A DNA stretch of 12,642 nt, from contig JAKVCE010000034.1 of the NCBI GenBank assembly GCA_022447405.1, forward strand, positions 1 to 12,642. Reading direction: 5' to 3'. The notes beneath the pieces were generated by a model. That model saw only the letters and a list, made by a program, of their open reading frames with translations. It was not told the DNA's origin and did not search any database. Both the position numbers and the translations under genes were made by a program. The number at the start of each line of letters is the position of its first letter. Within the stretch, counting starts at the first letter, position 1. This document shows positions 1 through 6,046 of the stretch, piece by piece. The stretch comes from Planctomycetota bacterium (GTDB lineage: Bacteria; Planctomycetota; UBA1135; GCA-002686595).

Positions 1-147
1 GGCGTCCTAAGCGCGCGCGTCGACTCCGCCACCCTAGATCGAGCCCGCGTCGCCCTCCCCTTGCGACGGGACGAGCGGGCCTGGATCCTCGCGCGAGAGC
101 TCGCGCAGCGCGCGGAGGCCGGCGGGTGGGAAGGCCGCGCAGAGTGA
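1..147 (+). CDS. C-terminal tail of an unidentified protein (partial, 5' end outside window)
   Basis: Frame 1 is open from the first base to a TGA at 145-147 and gives 48 residues rich in Ala, Arg and Glu, ending in EGRAE. I do not recognise the family. It is supported by position: its TGA overlaps an in-frame GTG of the next gene (GTGA at 144-147), the usual arrangement of translationally coupled genes, and it runs in the same direction as nadE. In GC-rich DNA an open frame of 48 codons is weak evidence, so this could be chance. If real, it is the upstream partner of nadE in an operon. Confidence 0.45.
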   Translation, partial: GVLSARVDSATLDRARVALPLRRDERAWILARELAQRAEAGGWEGRAE

Positions 148-965
148 ACGACCTCGACGTCTCCGAAGAGCTCACCGTCGAGCTCCTCGTCCGCTTCCTG
201 CGCTCAGAGGCCGGCAAGTTTGGCTTCGACCGGGTGGTTTGTGGCCTGTCGGGAGGTGTCGACTCGGCTGTCTCAGTCGGCCTGGCTGCGCGGGCCTTCG
301 GGCCAGAGCGCGTGCTCGGGGTGATGATGCCTTACCGCACCTCGAACCCTTCGAGCGAGGCTGACGCCCGCGCGGTCGCAGAGTCTCTGGGGATCGCGAC
401 GCAGAAGGTCGACATCTCTCAGATGGCGGACGGCTACCTCGAGGGCGCAGACGTGACCGACCGCATGCGGCGCGGGAACGTCATGGCGCGTTGCCGCATG
501 ATCGTCCTCTATGACTTGAGCGTGGAGTGGGGCGGCCTGGTCCTCGGGACGAGCAACAAGACCGAGATCCTCCTGGGCTACTCCACCCAGTGGGGCGACT
601 CTGCCAGCGCGCTCAACCCCCTCGGGGACCTCTACAAGCACCAGGTGTTCCAGCTCGCTGCACACCTCGACCTCCCCCACGAGGTGATCAACAAGGCGCC
701 TAGCGCAGACCTCTTTGAGGGGCAGACGGACGAGGACGAGCTCGGCTTCTCCTACGAAGAGGTCGACCAGCTCCTCCTGAAGATGATCGACGAGCGCTGG
801 ACAGAGGACGACCTGGTCGCCGCCGGGTTCGAGCTCGGCTTCGTGAAGAAGGTCGCCAACCGCATCGCCGCGAACCAGTACAAGCGCCTGCCCCCCATCA
901 TCGCGAAGCTAGGGCCGCGGAGCGTGAACCACGACTTCCGCTACCTCAGGAGCTGGGGCCGCTAG
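126..965 (+). CDS. nadE: NH3-dependent NAD(+) synthetase
   Basis: Makes NAD from nicotinic acid adenine dinucleotide, ATP and ammonia, the last step of NAD synthesis, in the cytosol. The PP-loop ATP pyrophosphatase motif SGGVDS is at residues 42-47, the conserved RRGNVMARCR at about 115-124, GTSNKTE at 141-147, and the C-terminal NKAPSADL plus GQTDEDELG at about 189-207. At 279 residues it is the short form without the N-terminal glutaminase (nitrilase) domain, so ammonia must come from elsewhere. Two GTG starts are possible: 126 has GGAGG seven bases upstream; 144 would give 273 residues and a GTGA overlap with the preceding frame, with a weaker GGAAGG nine bases upstream. The family match begins downstream of both. 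Its stop shares the CTAG at 962-965 with the convergent acetyltransferase gene. Confidence 0.95.
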   Translation: MGRPRRVNDLDVSEELTVELLVRFLRSEAGKFGFDRVVCGLSGGVDSAVSVGLAARAFGPERVLGVMMPYRTSNPSSEADARAVAESLGIATQKVDISQMADGYLEGADVTDRMRRGNVMARCRMIVLYDLSVEWGGLVLGTSNKTEILLGYSTQWGDSASALNPLGDLYKHQVFQLAAHLDLPHEVINKAPSADLFEGQTDEDELGFSYEEVDQLLLKMIDERWTEDDLVAAGFELGFVKKVANRIAANQYKRLPPIIAKLGPRSVNHDFRYLRSWGR

Positions 966-1558
966 CGGGCTCGCCAGTCCTCGACGGTCATCGCCCAGCG
1001 CTCGTGGTCGGTCCACTCCCCTGCGATCTCTAGGTAGCGCTCGCTGTAGCCCTCCAAGCGAAAGCCCGCCCCCTTCGCGAGCGCGATGGACGGCGCGTTC
1101 GTGGGCTGGATGTTGGCCTCGACCCGGTGCAGTCCGACGTTCTTGAAGGCGTGCTCGAGGGCGAGCTCCATGCCCTCCCGCATGAGGCCGCGGCCCGCGA
1201 AGGGAGCCCCGACCCAGTAAGACATGTAGGCGGAGTGGAACGCCCCGCGCACGATCTCATTGAGGTGGAAGCGTCCGACGATAGCCCCGCCGCTCCTCTG
1301 GCACAGGAGCGTCCGCTCTGTGCGTGGATCGTCGGCGCCCATCAGCCAGGCCATGAAGGTCTCTGAGCTCGCTGCAGCCGGCGCGCCCTCAGGGCGAAGC
1401 GGCTCCCAAGGTCGGTGAAGCTCCCGGCTGACCCGGACGAGCTCGACGTACTCCTGCTGGTCCTCAAAGCGGGGATACCTCAAGAGAACGCGGTCGCCAG
1501 AGGCCAGCGCTCCGCCGCTCTGGCTGGGGGGAGGGGTTCGTTCGTCGCTCACGGACAC
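962..1558 (-). CDS. GNAT-family N-acetyltransferase, RimJ/RimL type
   Basis: Predicted acetyl-CoA-dependent N-acetyltransferase of the RimJ/RimL branch, cytosolic; the substrate (a protein N-terminus, an amino group or a small molecule) cannot be told from sequence. After a disordered 20-residue start, the domain opens with RVLLRYPRFED (23-33). Motif A, which binds the acetyl-CoA pyrophosphate, is GAPFAGRGLMREG (117-129). The family's C-terminal signature GLHRVEANI, then PTNAPS and KGAGF, covers about 142-166. It starts at GTG 1558, with another GTG two codons in; no clear Shine-Dalgarno sequence is visible. It follows the 156-residue protein by 18 bases on the same strand, so the two are probably co-transcribed. 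The 198-residue length is normal. Its last bases overlap the nadE stop in the opposite direction. Confidence 0.88.
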   Translation of the reverse strand: MSVSDERTPPPSQSGGALASGDRVLLRYPRFEDQQEYVELVRVSRELHRPWEPLRPEGAPAAASSETFMAWLMGADDPRTERTLLCQRSGGAIVGRFHLNEIVRGAFHSAYMSYWVGAPFAGRGLMREGMELALEHAFKNVGLHRVEANIQPTNAPSIALAKGAGFRLEGYSERYLEIAGEWTDHERWAMTVEDWRAR

Positions 1559-1576
1559 CCGCAGGATGCGGAAGGC

Positions 1577-2047
1577 TCAAGAGCCCATCAAGCGCCGCTG
1601 CAAATCGTCCAGGTCGGTGTCGTCCACCTCGACCCTGGAGATCGGGCCGAGGCGCTCAAACTTCTCCCGCTCGATCGCGGTGGAGAGCTCAACGATCGCG
1701 CCGGGGGGGAGGACGCCCTCCTCGAAGTCCACCTCCTCGCCCTCCTCTGCTCGGGCATCGAAGGTGATGCGTCCGAGGACCTGGGGGAGATCATCCGGGA
1801 GCCCCTGGCGCTCCTCGAGGGCGACGCGAGCGCGCACGCACACGCTGAGCGTGTTCTGCAAGTTCGAGCGGATCCGCTCCAAGCGCTCCACGTCAGGGTC
1901 CGGTCCCGCGAGGGTCTGATGTACGCGAGTGATCGCGACCTCGAGCAGGGCGACGAGGCAGTTCAGCTTGCGCATGAGCCGCGCCCGATACTCCGGGGAG
2001 TCGAGGTCGTTGTCGGAAAAGGGGTCCTGCCTGCTCTTGTCGTCCAT
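1577..2047 (-). CDS. Uncharacterised acidic 156-residue protein
   Basis: I do not recognise this protein. It has no signal peptide or membrane segment, so it is probably cytosolic. Residues 1-19 are polar and acidic. Residues 20-82 look helical, with regularly spaced Leu, Ile and Arg and cysteines at 30 and 70, and could form a helical hairpin or coiled coil. Residues 88-156 look more beta-like (VLGRITFD, GAIVELSTA, ISRVEVDDTD) and end in an acidic helix. Coding character is supported by the ATG at 2045-2047, the 18-base spacing to the acetyltransferase gene, and a composition unlike a GC shadow frame. It lies 145 bases after the fused anti-sigma gene on the same strand, with a 6-bp inverted repeat between them, so it may or may not belong to that operon. 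Confidence 0.7.
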   Translation of the reverse strand: MDDKSRQDPFSDNDLDSPEYRARLMRKLNCLVALLEVAITRVHQTLAGPDPDVERLERIRSNLQNTLSVCVRARVALEERQGLPDDLPQVLGRITFDARAEEGEEVDFEEGVLPPGAIVELSTAIEREKFERLGPISRVEVDDTDLDDLQRRLMGS

Positions 2048-2085
2048 CGTCTTCGCGGCTGGGGTCGCGCCGCCAAACGAAGAGT

Positions 2086-2102
2086 ACCCCCGGTCAGGGG
2101 GT
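2086..2102 (-). repeat. 6-bp inverted repeat between the anti-sigma gene and the 156-residue protein gene
   Basis: ACCCCC at 2086-2091 pairs perfectly with GGGGGT at 2097-2102 around a 5-base loop. On the minus strand it is followed by ACTCTTCGTTT, a poor U tract. It may weaken read-through from the anti-sigma operon, but a true intrinsic terminator is not shown. The rest of the 145-base gap holds only a short TCCGC/GCGGA repeat (2157-2172) next to an A/T run. Confidence 0.25.
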
Positions 2103-2192
2103 GGGGTCGGGAGAGCCTCAAAGAGGTCAGGCCGCGGTGGGCTTGCGGCTAATTTTTCCGCATTTACGCGGACTCTGCGGCCTCGGCGCCCC

Positions 2193-3872
2193 TTACGGAA
2201 TGACGCTCGCGAAGGTCGCGACGAGGTCCGCCTCCGGGCGCTTGCCCATGACGATGAAGTGGTGTCCGGCAGCGGGCCCCTCCACCATCGTCCAGGCGCC
2301 CACCTTGTGCAGGAAGACCTGTGTCAGCGCGGACTTCGCCGGCCCCGTAGACGGAGCTCGAGCCGTGTCTTGCTCGCTGCCCTGCAAGACCATCAACATG
2401 TCCACGCCGTCTGTGTAGCGCAGCCTCGTCCATTCGCCGCCCGTCGCGTCTGTGAAAGCCTCGACGGCCTGCAAGACATAGCTCTCCGGGATCCACAGCG
2501 GCCTCAGGACCTGGCTCGCCCGGGCGCCTCCCTCGACCGCCTCCCACGCTGAGGGGCCGCCGCTCAGCTCCGAGACGAGCTCGGGAGCGTACTCGATGCT
2601 CTCATACTCGACCTCGCATACGAGGTGGCCCTCTTCGTTGAGCTCTTGCGTCCTCAGGCAGACCCCGAACTCCGGGTCAATCCAGAGGTGGTAGCTGTGG
2701 CCGCCCTCGAGCTTGGGTTCGATCTCGAGCTCGACGCACTCCCTGCCGCTGACGATCTCGGAGTTGAAGCTCTGGACCGTCGTGTATTCCTCGGTGAAGA
2801 GGGCGAGGTCCCGGATCATGAAGCCCCGGTAACGGTGGGTGAAGGACTCGCGGCTCTTCTGGAGGGACCCGAAGGTCTCCTCGGTCGCCGGCGCCATTTG
2901 AGGTTGGAGGACCTCGGTGACGTCGACAGAGAAGTAGCCGTCCGGAGTGACCGCGACCTGTTCGCGGTAGATCAGGACGATCGGGGAGCTGGAGCCGACT
3001 GAGATCCGCACCACGCGCTCGCCCTGGTGAGAGGGGACGTTCGGGTCAGAGAGCTTCGTGAGCAAGTCAGCGCCGCTCCTCCCTGCTGCTGCTGCGCCGG
3101 ACGTGGTTGAGCTCTGGCTCCCGCCCTGCGCGCCCCCGCCACGCGCGGTGGTGGCGGCGTTCTGCCGCTGATTGCCGCCGCGCGCGTTCGCCTGCTTCGG
3201 CACCCTCGGCGCCTTGTTCGCGCGCCGCTTCGGAGCGGCCAGCTCCACGCGGCCCCCGAGGAGCTCGCTCAAGACGCTCTCGCCGAGAGAGGTGTCAGGC
3301 TGAAGGGCCTCCCCGGCCTTCGAGACGTCGATGGATTGGGCGAATTGATCTCTCGCCTCCTCGTGTTCAGATTTTTGAGGCGTGGCCAAGACCACTAGGA
3401 ACAGCACGCTGGCTGCGGCGGCCACCTGACCGACGAGGACGAGCCTGCTGCGCCTAGGCCGCTCGATGGGCGTGCCGCCCTCTTCTTCTGCCTCCCAGCC
3501 CTTGAGCAGCGTCTCTACGCGCCGATCTAGCTCGGGGGGAGCATCTAGTTGAGTCGCGCCAGGCATGGACTCTGCCACCAGGGCCTCGAGCTCCAGAGGA
3601 GCCTGCTGTTCGGAGAGACCGCTCAAGGACGAGACGGCGCGGTCCTCCCGGTGTCCGGCCTGCATCCCGCCCACGACTCGACCCTCAAGCTCGTTCGGCG
3701 CAGAGACGGGCGCGAGCTCCCTCAAGACCTCCCCGATCTGGTCGAAGCGCGCCGCCAACACTCGGAGCTCGGGCTCTCTCTCGAGGCGCTCCTCCCACTG
3801 CGGGCTGAGGCTCTGCCCAGACTCCGCCGCTTCGGCGAGGGCTTCAAAGAGGTCTTTGTGGGCGGGGTTCAT
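2193..3872 (-). CDS. Membrane anti-sigma factor fused to a periplasmic MucB/RseB-like sensor domain
   Basis: Predicted to hold the neighbouring ECF sigma factor inactive at the inner membrane and to sense envelope state with its periplasmic part. Layout: cytosolic region 1-142, one hydrophobic segment at 143-163 after a basic PRRSR, a low-complexity Gly/Ala/Arg/Gln/Ser linker at about 211-266, an RseB/LolA-like beta domain at about 285-430 (HRYRGFMIRDL, GRECVELEIEP, YHLWIDPEFGVCLR), and an RseB C-terminal-like domain at about 450-555 (RLRYTDGVDMLMVLQ, GHHFIVMGKRPEADL). The cytosolic part repeats a motif, SAPNELEGRVV near 57-67 and DAPPELDRRVE near 110-120, and has no zinc anti-sigma HxxxCxxC motif. 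Cysteines occur only at 378, 405 and 419. In E. coli the two functions are separate proteins, RseA and RseB. It starts 21 bases after the sigma stop. The RseB assignment rests on motif resemblance, without a search. Confidence 0.78.
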   Translation of the reverse strand: MNPAHKDLFEALAEAAESGQSLSPQWEERLEREPELRVLAARFDQIGEVLRELAPVSAPNELEGRVVGGMQAGHREDRAVSSLSGLSEQQAPLELEALVAESMPGATQLDAPPELDRRVETLLKGWEAEEEGGTPIERPRRSRLVLVGQVAAAASVLFLVVLATPQKSEHEEARDQFAQSIDVSKAGEALQPDTSLGESVLSELLGGRVELAAPKRRANKAPRVPKQANARGGNQRQNAATTARGGGAQGGSQSSTTSGAAAAGRSGADLLTKLSDPNVPSHQGERVVRISVGSSSPIVLIYREQVAVTPDGYFSVDVTEVLQPQMAPATEETFGSLQKSRESFTHRYRGFMIRDLALFTEEYTTVQSFNSEIVSGRECVELEIEPKLEGGHSYHLWIDPEFGVCLRTQELNEEGHLVCEVEYESIEYAPELVSELSGGPSAWEAVEGGARASQVLRPLWIPESYVLQAVEAFTDATGGEWTRLRYTDGVDMLMVLQGSEQDTARAPSTGPAKSALTQVFLHKVGAWTMVEGPAAGHHFIVMGKRPEADLVATFASVIP

Positions 3873-3893
3873 CGTGGGTGGTTCGCGGCTCTC

Positions 3894-4514
3894 CTATCGG
3901 AGACCATGACGGTCGAGGAGCGGAGTCAGTTCCCGATCAAGCGCTTGATGTGCGCGAGCGAGACGAGATTTCACTGTTCCGAGTGAGATGCCTAGGGAGA
4001 TGGAGATCTCCTCATATGAGAGGCCCTGCATATAGCGCAGCACCGTGATCGCCCGCATCTTCGGCGAGAGACGCGTGATCGCAGACTGGACCTCGGCCTC
4101 GAGCTCCACCGTCGCGGCCGCCTCGATGGGGCTCTCGGCGCGCTCGTCGGCGGGCTCAAACCTGACCGGGTCATCACCGCGTCCCTCAGAGATTTGATCA
4201 AGGGAGGGCAGCCTGCGGTTCGCGGCGCGGCGCTTGAGATCGATGCTCGCGTTGACGGCGATGCGATAGACCCAGCTAGAGAACTTGGACTGGAAGCGGA
4301 AGCCGTCGATCTTTCGGAAGAGGATGCCGAAGGTCTCCTGCGCCGCGTCGAGCGCGTCGTTCCCGTTCCCCGTGATCCGGTAGCACACGTTGTAGACGCG
4401 GTCCTTATAGCCGTCATAGAGCTCGCGGAAGCAGCCCTCTAGGCCGTTCGGCGTCGCCGCCTGGCAGCGCAGGACGAGCTCTCGATCCGGATCTGTGCTC
4501 TTCGGGGAGTTCAT
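3894..4514 (-). CDS. ECF (RpoE-like) RNA polymerase sigma factor
   Basis: Directs RNA polymerase to stress promoters; predicted to be released from the fused anti-sigma protein encoded next. Sigma region 2 is at about residues 28-96: ELYDGYKDRVYNVCYRITG, then DALDAAQETF (the DAEDLVQETF-type core-binding motif), then SKFSSWVYRIAVNASID. Region 4 is at about 143-196, with helix-turn-helix LSYEEISISLGISLGTVKSR at 165-184. An acidic linker joins them. The frame stays open upstream to an ATG at 4655, but the ATG at 4512-4514 is chosen because AGAGGG (4520-4525) sits five bases upstream, the 206-residue product has the normal ECF length, and an RpoE-type promoter lies inside the would-be extension. 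The subgroup is not assigned. Confidence 0.93.
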   Translation of the reverse strand: MNSPKSTDPDRELVLRCQAATPNGLEGCFRELYDGYKDRVYNVCYRITGNGNDALDAAQETFGILFRKIDGFRFQSKFSSWVYRIAVNASIDLKRRAANRRLPSLDQISEGRGDDPVRFEPADERAESPIEAAATVELEAEVQSAITRLSPKMRAITVLRYMQGLSYEEISISLGISLGTVKSRLARAHQALDRELTPLLDRHGLR

Positions 4515-4519
4515 TTCAG

Positions 4520-4525
4520 CCCTCT
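4520..4525 (-). promoter_or_regulatory. Ribosome binding site of the sigma gene
   Basis: AGAGGG on the minus strand, five bases before ATG 4514. It decides between this start and the longer open frame reaching 4655. Confidence 0.7.
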
Positions 4526-4537
4526 GGTGGACAACCC

Positions 4538-4566
4538 TCAGACGTTCCTGACCCACATTGGGTTCC
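4538..4566 (-). promoter_or_regulatory. RpoE-type ECF promoter upstream of the sigma gene
   Basis: On the minus strand GGAACCC (4566-4560) is followed by 15 bases and CGTCTGA (4544-4538). The E. coli sigma-E consensus is GGAACTT, about 16 bases, then TCTGA or TCTAA, so both boxes and the spacing fit closely. Eight consecutive T residues (4574-4567) lie directly upstream of the -35 box, as expected of an A/T-rich element that helps such promoters. The predicted transcript would begin near 4532, leaving roughly an 18-base leader that contains the ribosome binding site. This implies that the sigma factor activates its own operon. Binding by this particular sigma is inference. Confidence 0.72.
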
Positions 4567-4589
4567 AAAAAAAAGGATTTCCCTCCTCC
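4567..4589 (-). terminator. Possible weak intrinsic terminator after the TSP3-repeat gene
   Basis: On the minus strand GGAGGA (4589-4584) can pair with TCCTTT (4577-4572), including two G-U pairs, around the loop GGGAAA, followed by five more T residues. The stem is weak. It lies 72 bases after the upstream stop and abuts the -35 box of the next promoter, so the T run may serve both as a U tract and as an upstream promoter element. Confidence 0.3.
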
Positions 4590-4661
4590 AGTGGCAGAGA
4601 CGTCTCGCCCCACCTCCTTCAGGGTCGCCCTCGACGCCTGAGCCATGCTGCGCAACCCTCC

Positions 4662-5633
4662 TCAGCCGCCGATCAGAACCGCTGGATCGAGAGTGTCGTA
4701 GGTCGACCCGATCGAGCTGGAGCAATCCGTCTTGCAGTAGGCGTCCCAGCCCTCGCGGCACTCCGCCTCGACGACCTCGTGGGTGATGACTCCGCCTCCC
4801 GCTCCGACCACTTGGGTCTTCTGGTAGCACACCTCGCCAGGGACCCAAGACATCGGGATGTCACCATCCCCCCCAGGAGGGATGGGCAAGTAGACCGAGC
4901 CGGAGAGCGGCTGGCTCCCGCCGGCTGCGCCTCCACCCGTCTGTGTGACCGAGCGGATCGGGGGCATCGAGCGCATGAACACCACCCCGCTTTGAGAGCC
5001 GAGGTCGACGACGTCAGCTGCGAGCGAGGTGCCTGTCTGCGCGTCCTCGACGATCCCGTAGATCGAGACGTTGCCGATGGCGTGTACAAAGTTCGGCGGG
5101 AGGGAGGCCTCGACGACCATGACCGAGGTGCCCGGCTCGTGGCCAGGGTGCAGGCTCATCCACGCCTCGCGCATGAAATACCAAGGCGGGACCTGACCGA
5201 TGCGGCCCCCGAGGAGCACGCCCATGCTGAGCTGGATGTCGGAAGGCTCGCGGTCACCGAGGTAGATCGCATACACCACGACGAGGCGGCCGGAGTCTCC
5301 GCGCGCGCTCAAGGCGAGGTCCACCGTTGAGGGCATCGGGGTGCTGTGAACCATCGTCGGCTCGCTGTGTCGCGCGAGCTCTTCGAGGTCTGAGTAGCCG
5401 TCGCCGTCCGTGTCGGCGTTGTTTTGATTCAGCGAGAGCACCTGCTCTTGCGCGTCGACGAGTCCGTCGCCGTCCGTGTCCGTGTGGATAATCTGACTCG
5501 CCTGCACGGCGCCGTTAGGCGAGAGCAAGAGGAGAAGGAGCGCTCCGAGAGTGGCGATAAACACGAGCCCTGCGAAGACCCTCGAGGGGCCCTCTGTGCG
5601 GGCGACAGCATGTGCTCGGAGCTTGTTTTTCAT
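4662..5633 (-). CDS. Secreted or membrane-anchored protein with thrombospondin type 3 repeats
   Basis: Predicted envelope or extracellular calcium-binding protein of unknown role. From ATG 5633 it has 323 residues: a basic N-terminus, a hydrophobic stretch at about 20-38 (AGLVFIATLGALLLLLL), and a possible signal-peptidase site after GAVQA or nearby. Two DxDxDG calcium-binding repeats follow, DTDGDGLVDAQE (52-63) and DTDGDGYSDLEE (74-85). The rest (about 100-260) is beta-rich with no recognised domain, then a Gly/Pro-rich stretch and a C-terminal segment with cysteines at 269, 292, 300 and 304. The frame extends upstream to 5765, but AGGAGG at 5641-5646, seven bases before ATG 5633, and the signal-like start settle the choice. 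It precedes the sigma operon on the same strand with a 147-base gap. A link to envelope sensing is inference. Confidence 0.8.
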   Translation of the reverse strand: MKNKLRAHAVARTEGPSRVFAGLVFIATLGALLLLLLSPNGAVQASQIIHTDTDGDGLVDAQEQVLSLNQNNADTDGDGYSDLEELARHSEPTMVHSTPMPSTVDLALSARGDSGRLVVVYAIYLGDREPSDIQLSMGVLLGGRIGQVPPWYFMREAWMSLHPGHEPGTSVMVVEASLPPNFVHAIGNVSIYGIVEDAQTGTSLAADVVDLGSQSGVVFMRSMPPIRSVTQTGGGAAGGSQPLSGSVYLPIPPGGDGDIPMSWVPGEVCYQKTQVVGAGGGVITHEVVEAECREGWDAYCKTDCSSSIGSTYDTLDPAVLIGG

Positions 5634-5640
5634 TTGGTGT

Positions 5641-5646
5641 CCTCCT
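5641..5646 (-). promoter_or_regulatory. Ribosome binding site of the TSP3-repeat gene
   Basis: A perfect AGGAGG on the minus strand, seven bases before ATG 5633. It rules out the 44-residue longer start at 5765. Confidence 0.8.
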
Positions 5647-5660
5647 CGGGAGACCAGCGG

Positions 5661-5679
5661 GCCGACCCCGGGGGTCGGC
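5661..5679 (-). repeat. Perfect 9-bp palindrome in the leader of the TSP3-repeat gene
   Basis: GCCGACCCC (5661-5669) and GGGGTCGGC (5671-5679) are exact reverse complements around one central base. It lies downstream of the predicted promoter and 14 bases upstream of the AGGAGG, so in RNA it would make a strong hairpin close to the ribosome binding site. It could also be a DNA operator. No T run follows, so it is not an ordinary terminator. Confidence 0.5.
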
Positions 5680-5735
5680 GGGCGTCCCATGAAGGCGCTG
5701 GGGGCAAACCCTCTCTTGGGACGGACCGTGAACTG

Positions 5736-5765
5736 ATAGTAGGGGCTACCCGCTGAAAGCGTCAA
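5736..5765 (-). promoter_or_regulatory. Sigma-70-like promoter of the TSP3-repeat gene
   Basis: On the minus strand TTGACG (5765-5760) is followed by 18 bases and TACTAT (5741-5736). The -35 box matches TTGACA in five of six positions and the -10 box matches TATAAT in four. It would give a leader of roughly 95 bases containing the 9-bp palindrome. Confidence 0.45.
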
Positions 5766-5829
5766 GCGGACGAGGGCCTACGGCGGACCCTCCGCACGTC
5801 CTAGACCGCGCCTCTGAGCCCCAGGACTG

Positions 5830-5848
5830 CCCATGTTCCAAAACAGGG
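5830..5848. repeat. Imperfect inverted repeat between the divergent TSP3-repeat gene and tRNA-Arg
   Basis: CCC-A-TGTT (5830-5837) and AACA-GGG (5842-5848) are inverted around CCAA, with one unpaired A. It is placed where a DNA-binding regulator could act on either divergent unit, but it matches no operator that I can name. Confidence 0.2.
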
Positions 5849-5895
5849 TCAGGGCCCATCAGGCCTCGCGACTGTTCGCCCAGAGGGGCGGTCCT

Positions 5896-5901
5896 TATAG
5901 T
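5896..5901 (+). promoter_or_regulatory. Probable -10 box for tRNA-Arg
   Basis: TATAGT ends 14 bases before the first tRNA base, followed by a GC-rich GTGTGCGG discriminator region. No convincing -35 box is seen 16-18 bases upstream. Confidence 0.35.
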
Positions 5902-5915
5902 GTGCGGCCCTTAAC

Positions 5916-5992
5916 GCGCCCGTAGCTCAGCTGGATAGAGCGCTTGCCTCCGGAGCAAGAGGTCACAGGTTCGAATCCTGTCGGGCGTACCA
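5916..5992 (+). tRNA. tRNA-Arg, anticodon CCG
   Basis: A full cloverleaf can be drawn. The acceptor stem GCGCCCG/CGGGCGT (5916-5922 with 5982-5988) has a G-U end pair. The D stem is GCTC/GAGC, the anticodon stem CTTGC/GCAAG with loop CTCCGGA gives anticodon CCG at 5950-5952, the variable loop is AGGTC, and the T stem is ACAGG/CCTGT with loop TTCGAAT. The discriminator is A and CCA is encoded (5990-5992). It reads CGG arginine codons. It stands alone and converges with the radical SAM gene, which ends 54 bases further on. Confidence 0.97.
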
Positions 5993-5996
5993 AGGG

Positions 5997-6034
5997 TCGC
6001 CGCTCTCGGAGGCGATGGCTCGCCCTAAATAGGG
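5997..6034. repeat. Short competing hairpins between convergent tRNA-Arg and radical SAM gene
   Basis: TCGCC (5997-6001), GGCGA (6011-6015) and TCGCC (6020-6024) allow two mutually exclusive 5-bp stems, and CCCTA/TAGGG (6023-6034) forms a third small palindrome. The stretch lies between two convergent transcripts and could stop either, but no T run follows on either strand. Confidence 0.25.
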
Positions 6035-6046
6035 ACAGGCTCCCGC

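Noticed and set aside
1415..2152. Long plus-strand frame (245 residues) opposite the 156-residue protein and the GNAT gene
   Set aside because: It is antisense to two better-supported genes, has no domain, and has the mixed composition typical of shadow frames in GC-rich DNA.
2157..2172. TCCGC/GCGGA repeat next to AATTTT after the anti-sigma gene, as a terminator
   Set aside because: The T run is on the wrong side for the minus-strand transcript, and the stem is only five pairs.
4515..4655. N-terminal 47-residue extension of the sigma factor
   Set aside because: This stretch contains the RpoE-type promoter and the ribosome binding site, and the extension has no counterpart in ECF sigma factors.
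4527..5330. 267-residue plus-strand frame opposite the TSP3-repeat gene
   Set aside because: The opposite strand has a signal-like start, calcium repeats and a perfect ribosome site; this frame is rich in Arg, His and Asp and resembles no protein.
5634..5765. N-terminal 44-residue extension of the TSP3-repeat protein
   Set aside because: It would bury the signal peptide and includes the predicted promoter, the palindrome and the AGGAGG site.
5830..5863. Possible second ECF promoter starting from GGAACA on the minus strand
   Set aside because: The only TCT-type -10 candidate downstream (GGTCTAGG) is about 30 bases away, far too distant for the 15-16 base spacing.
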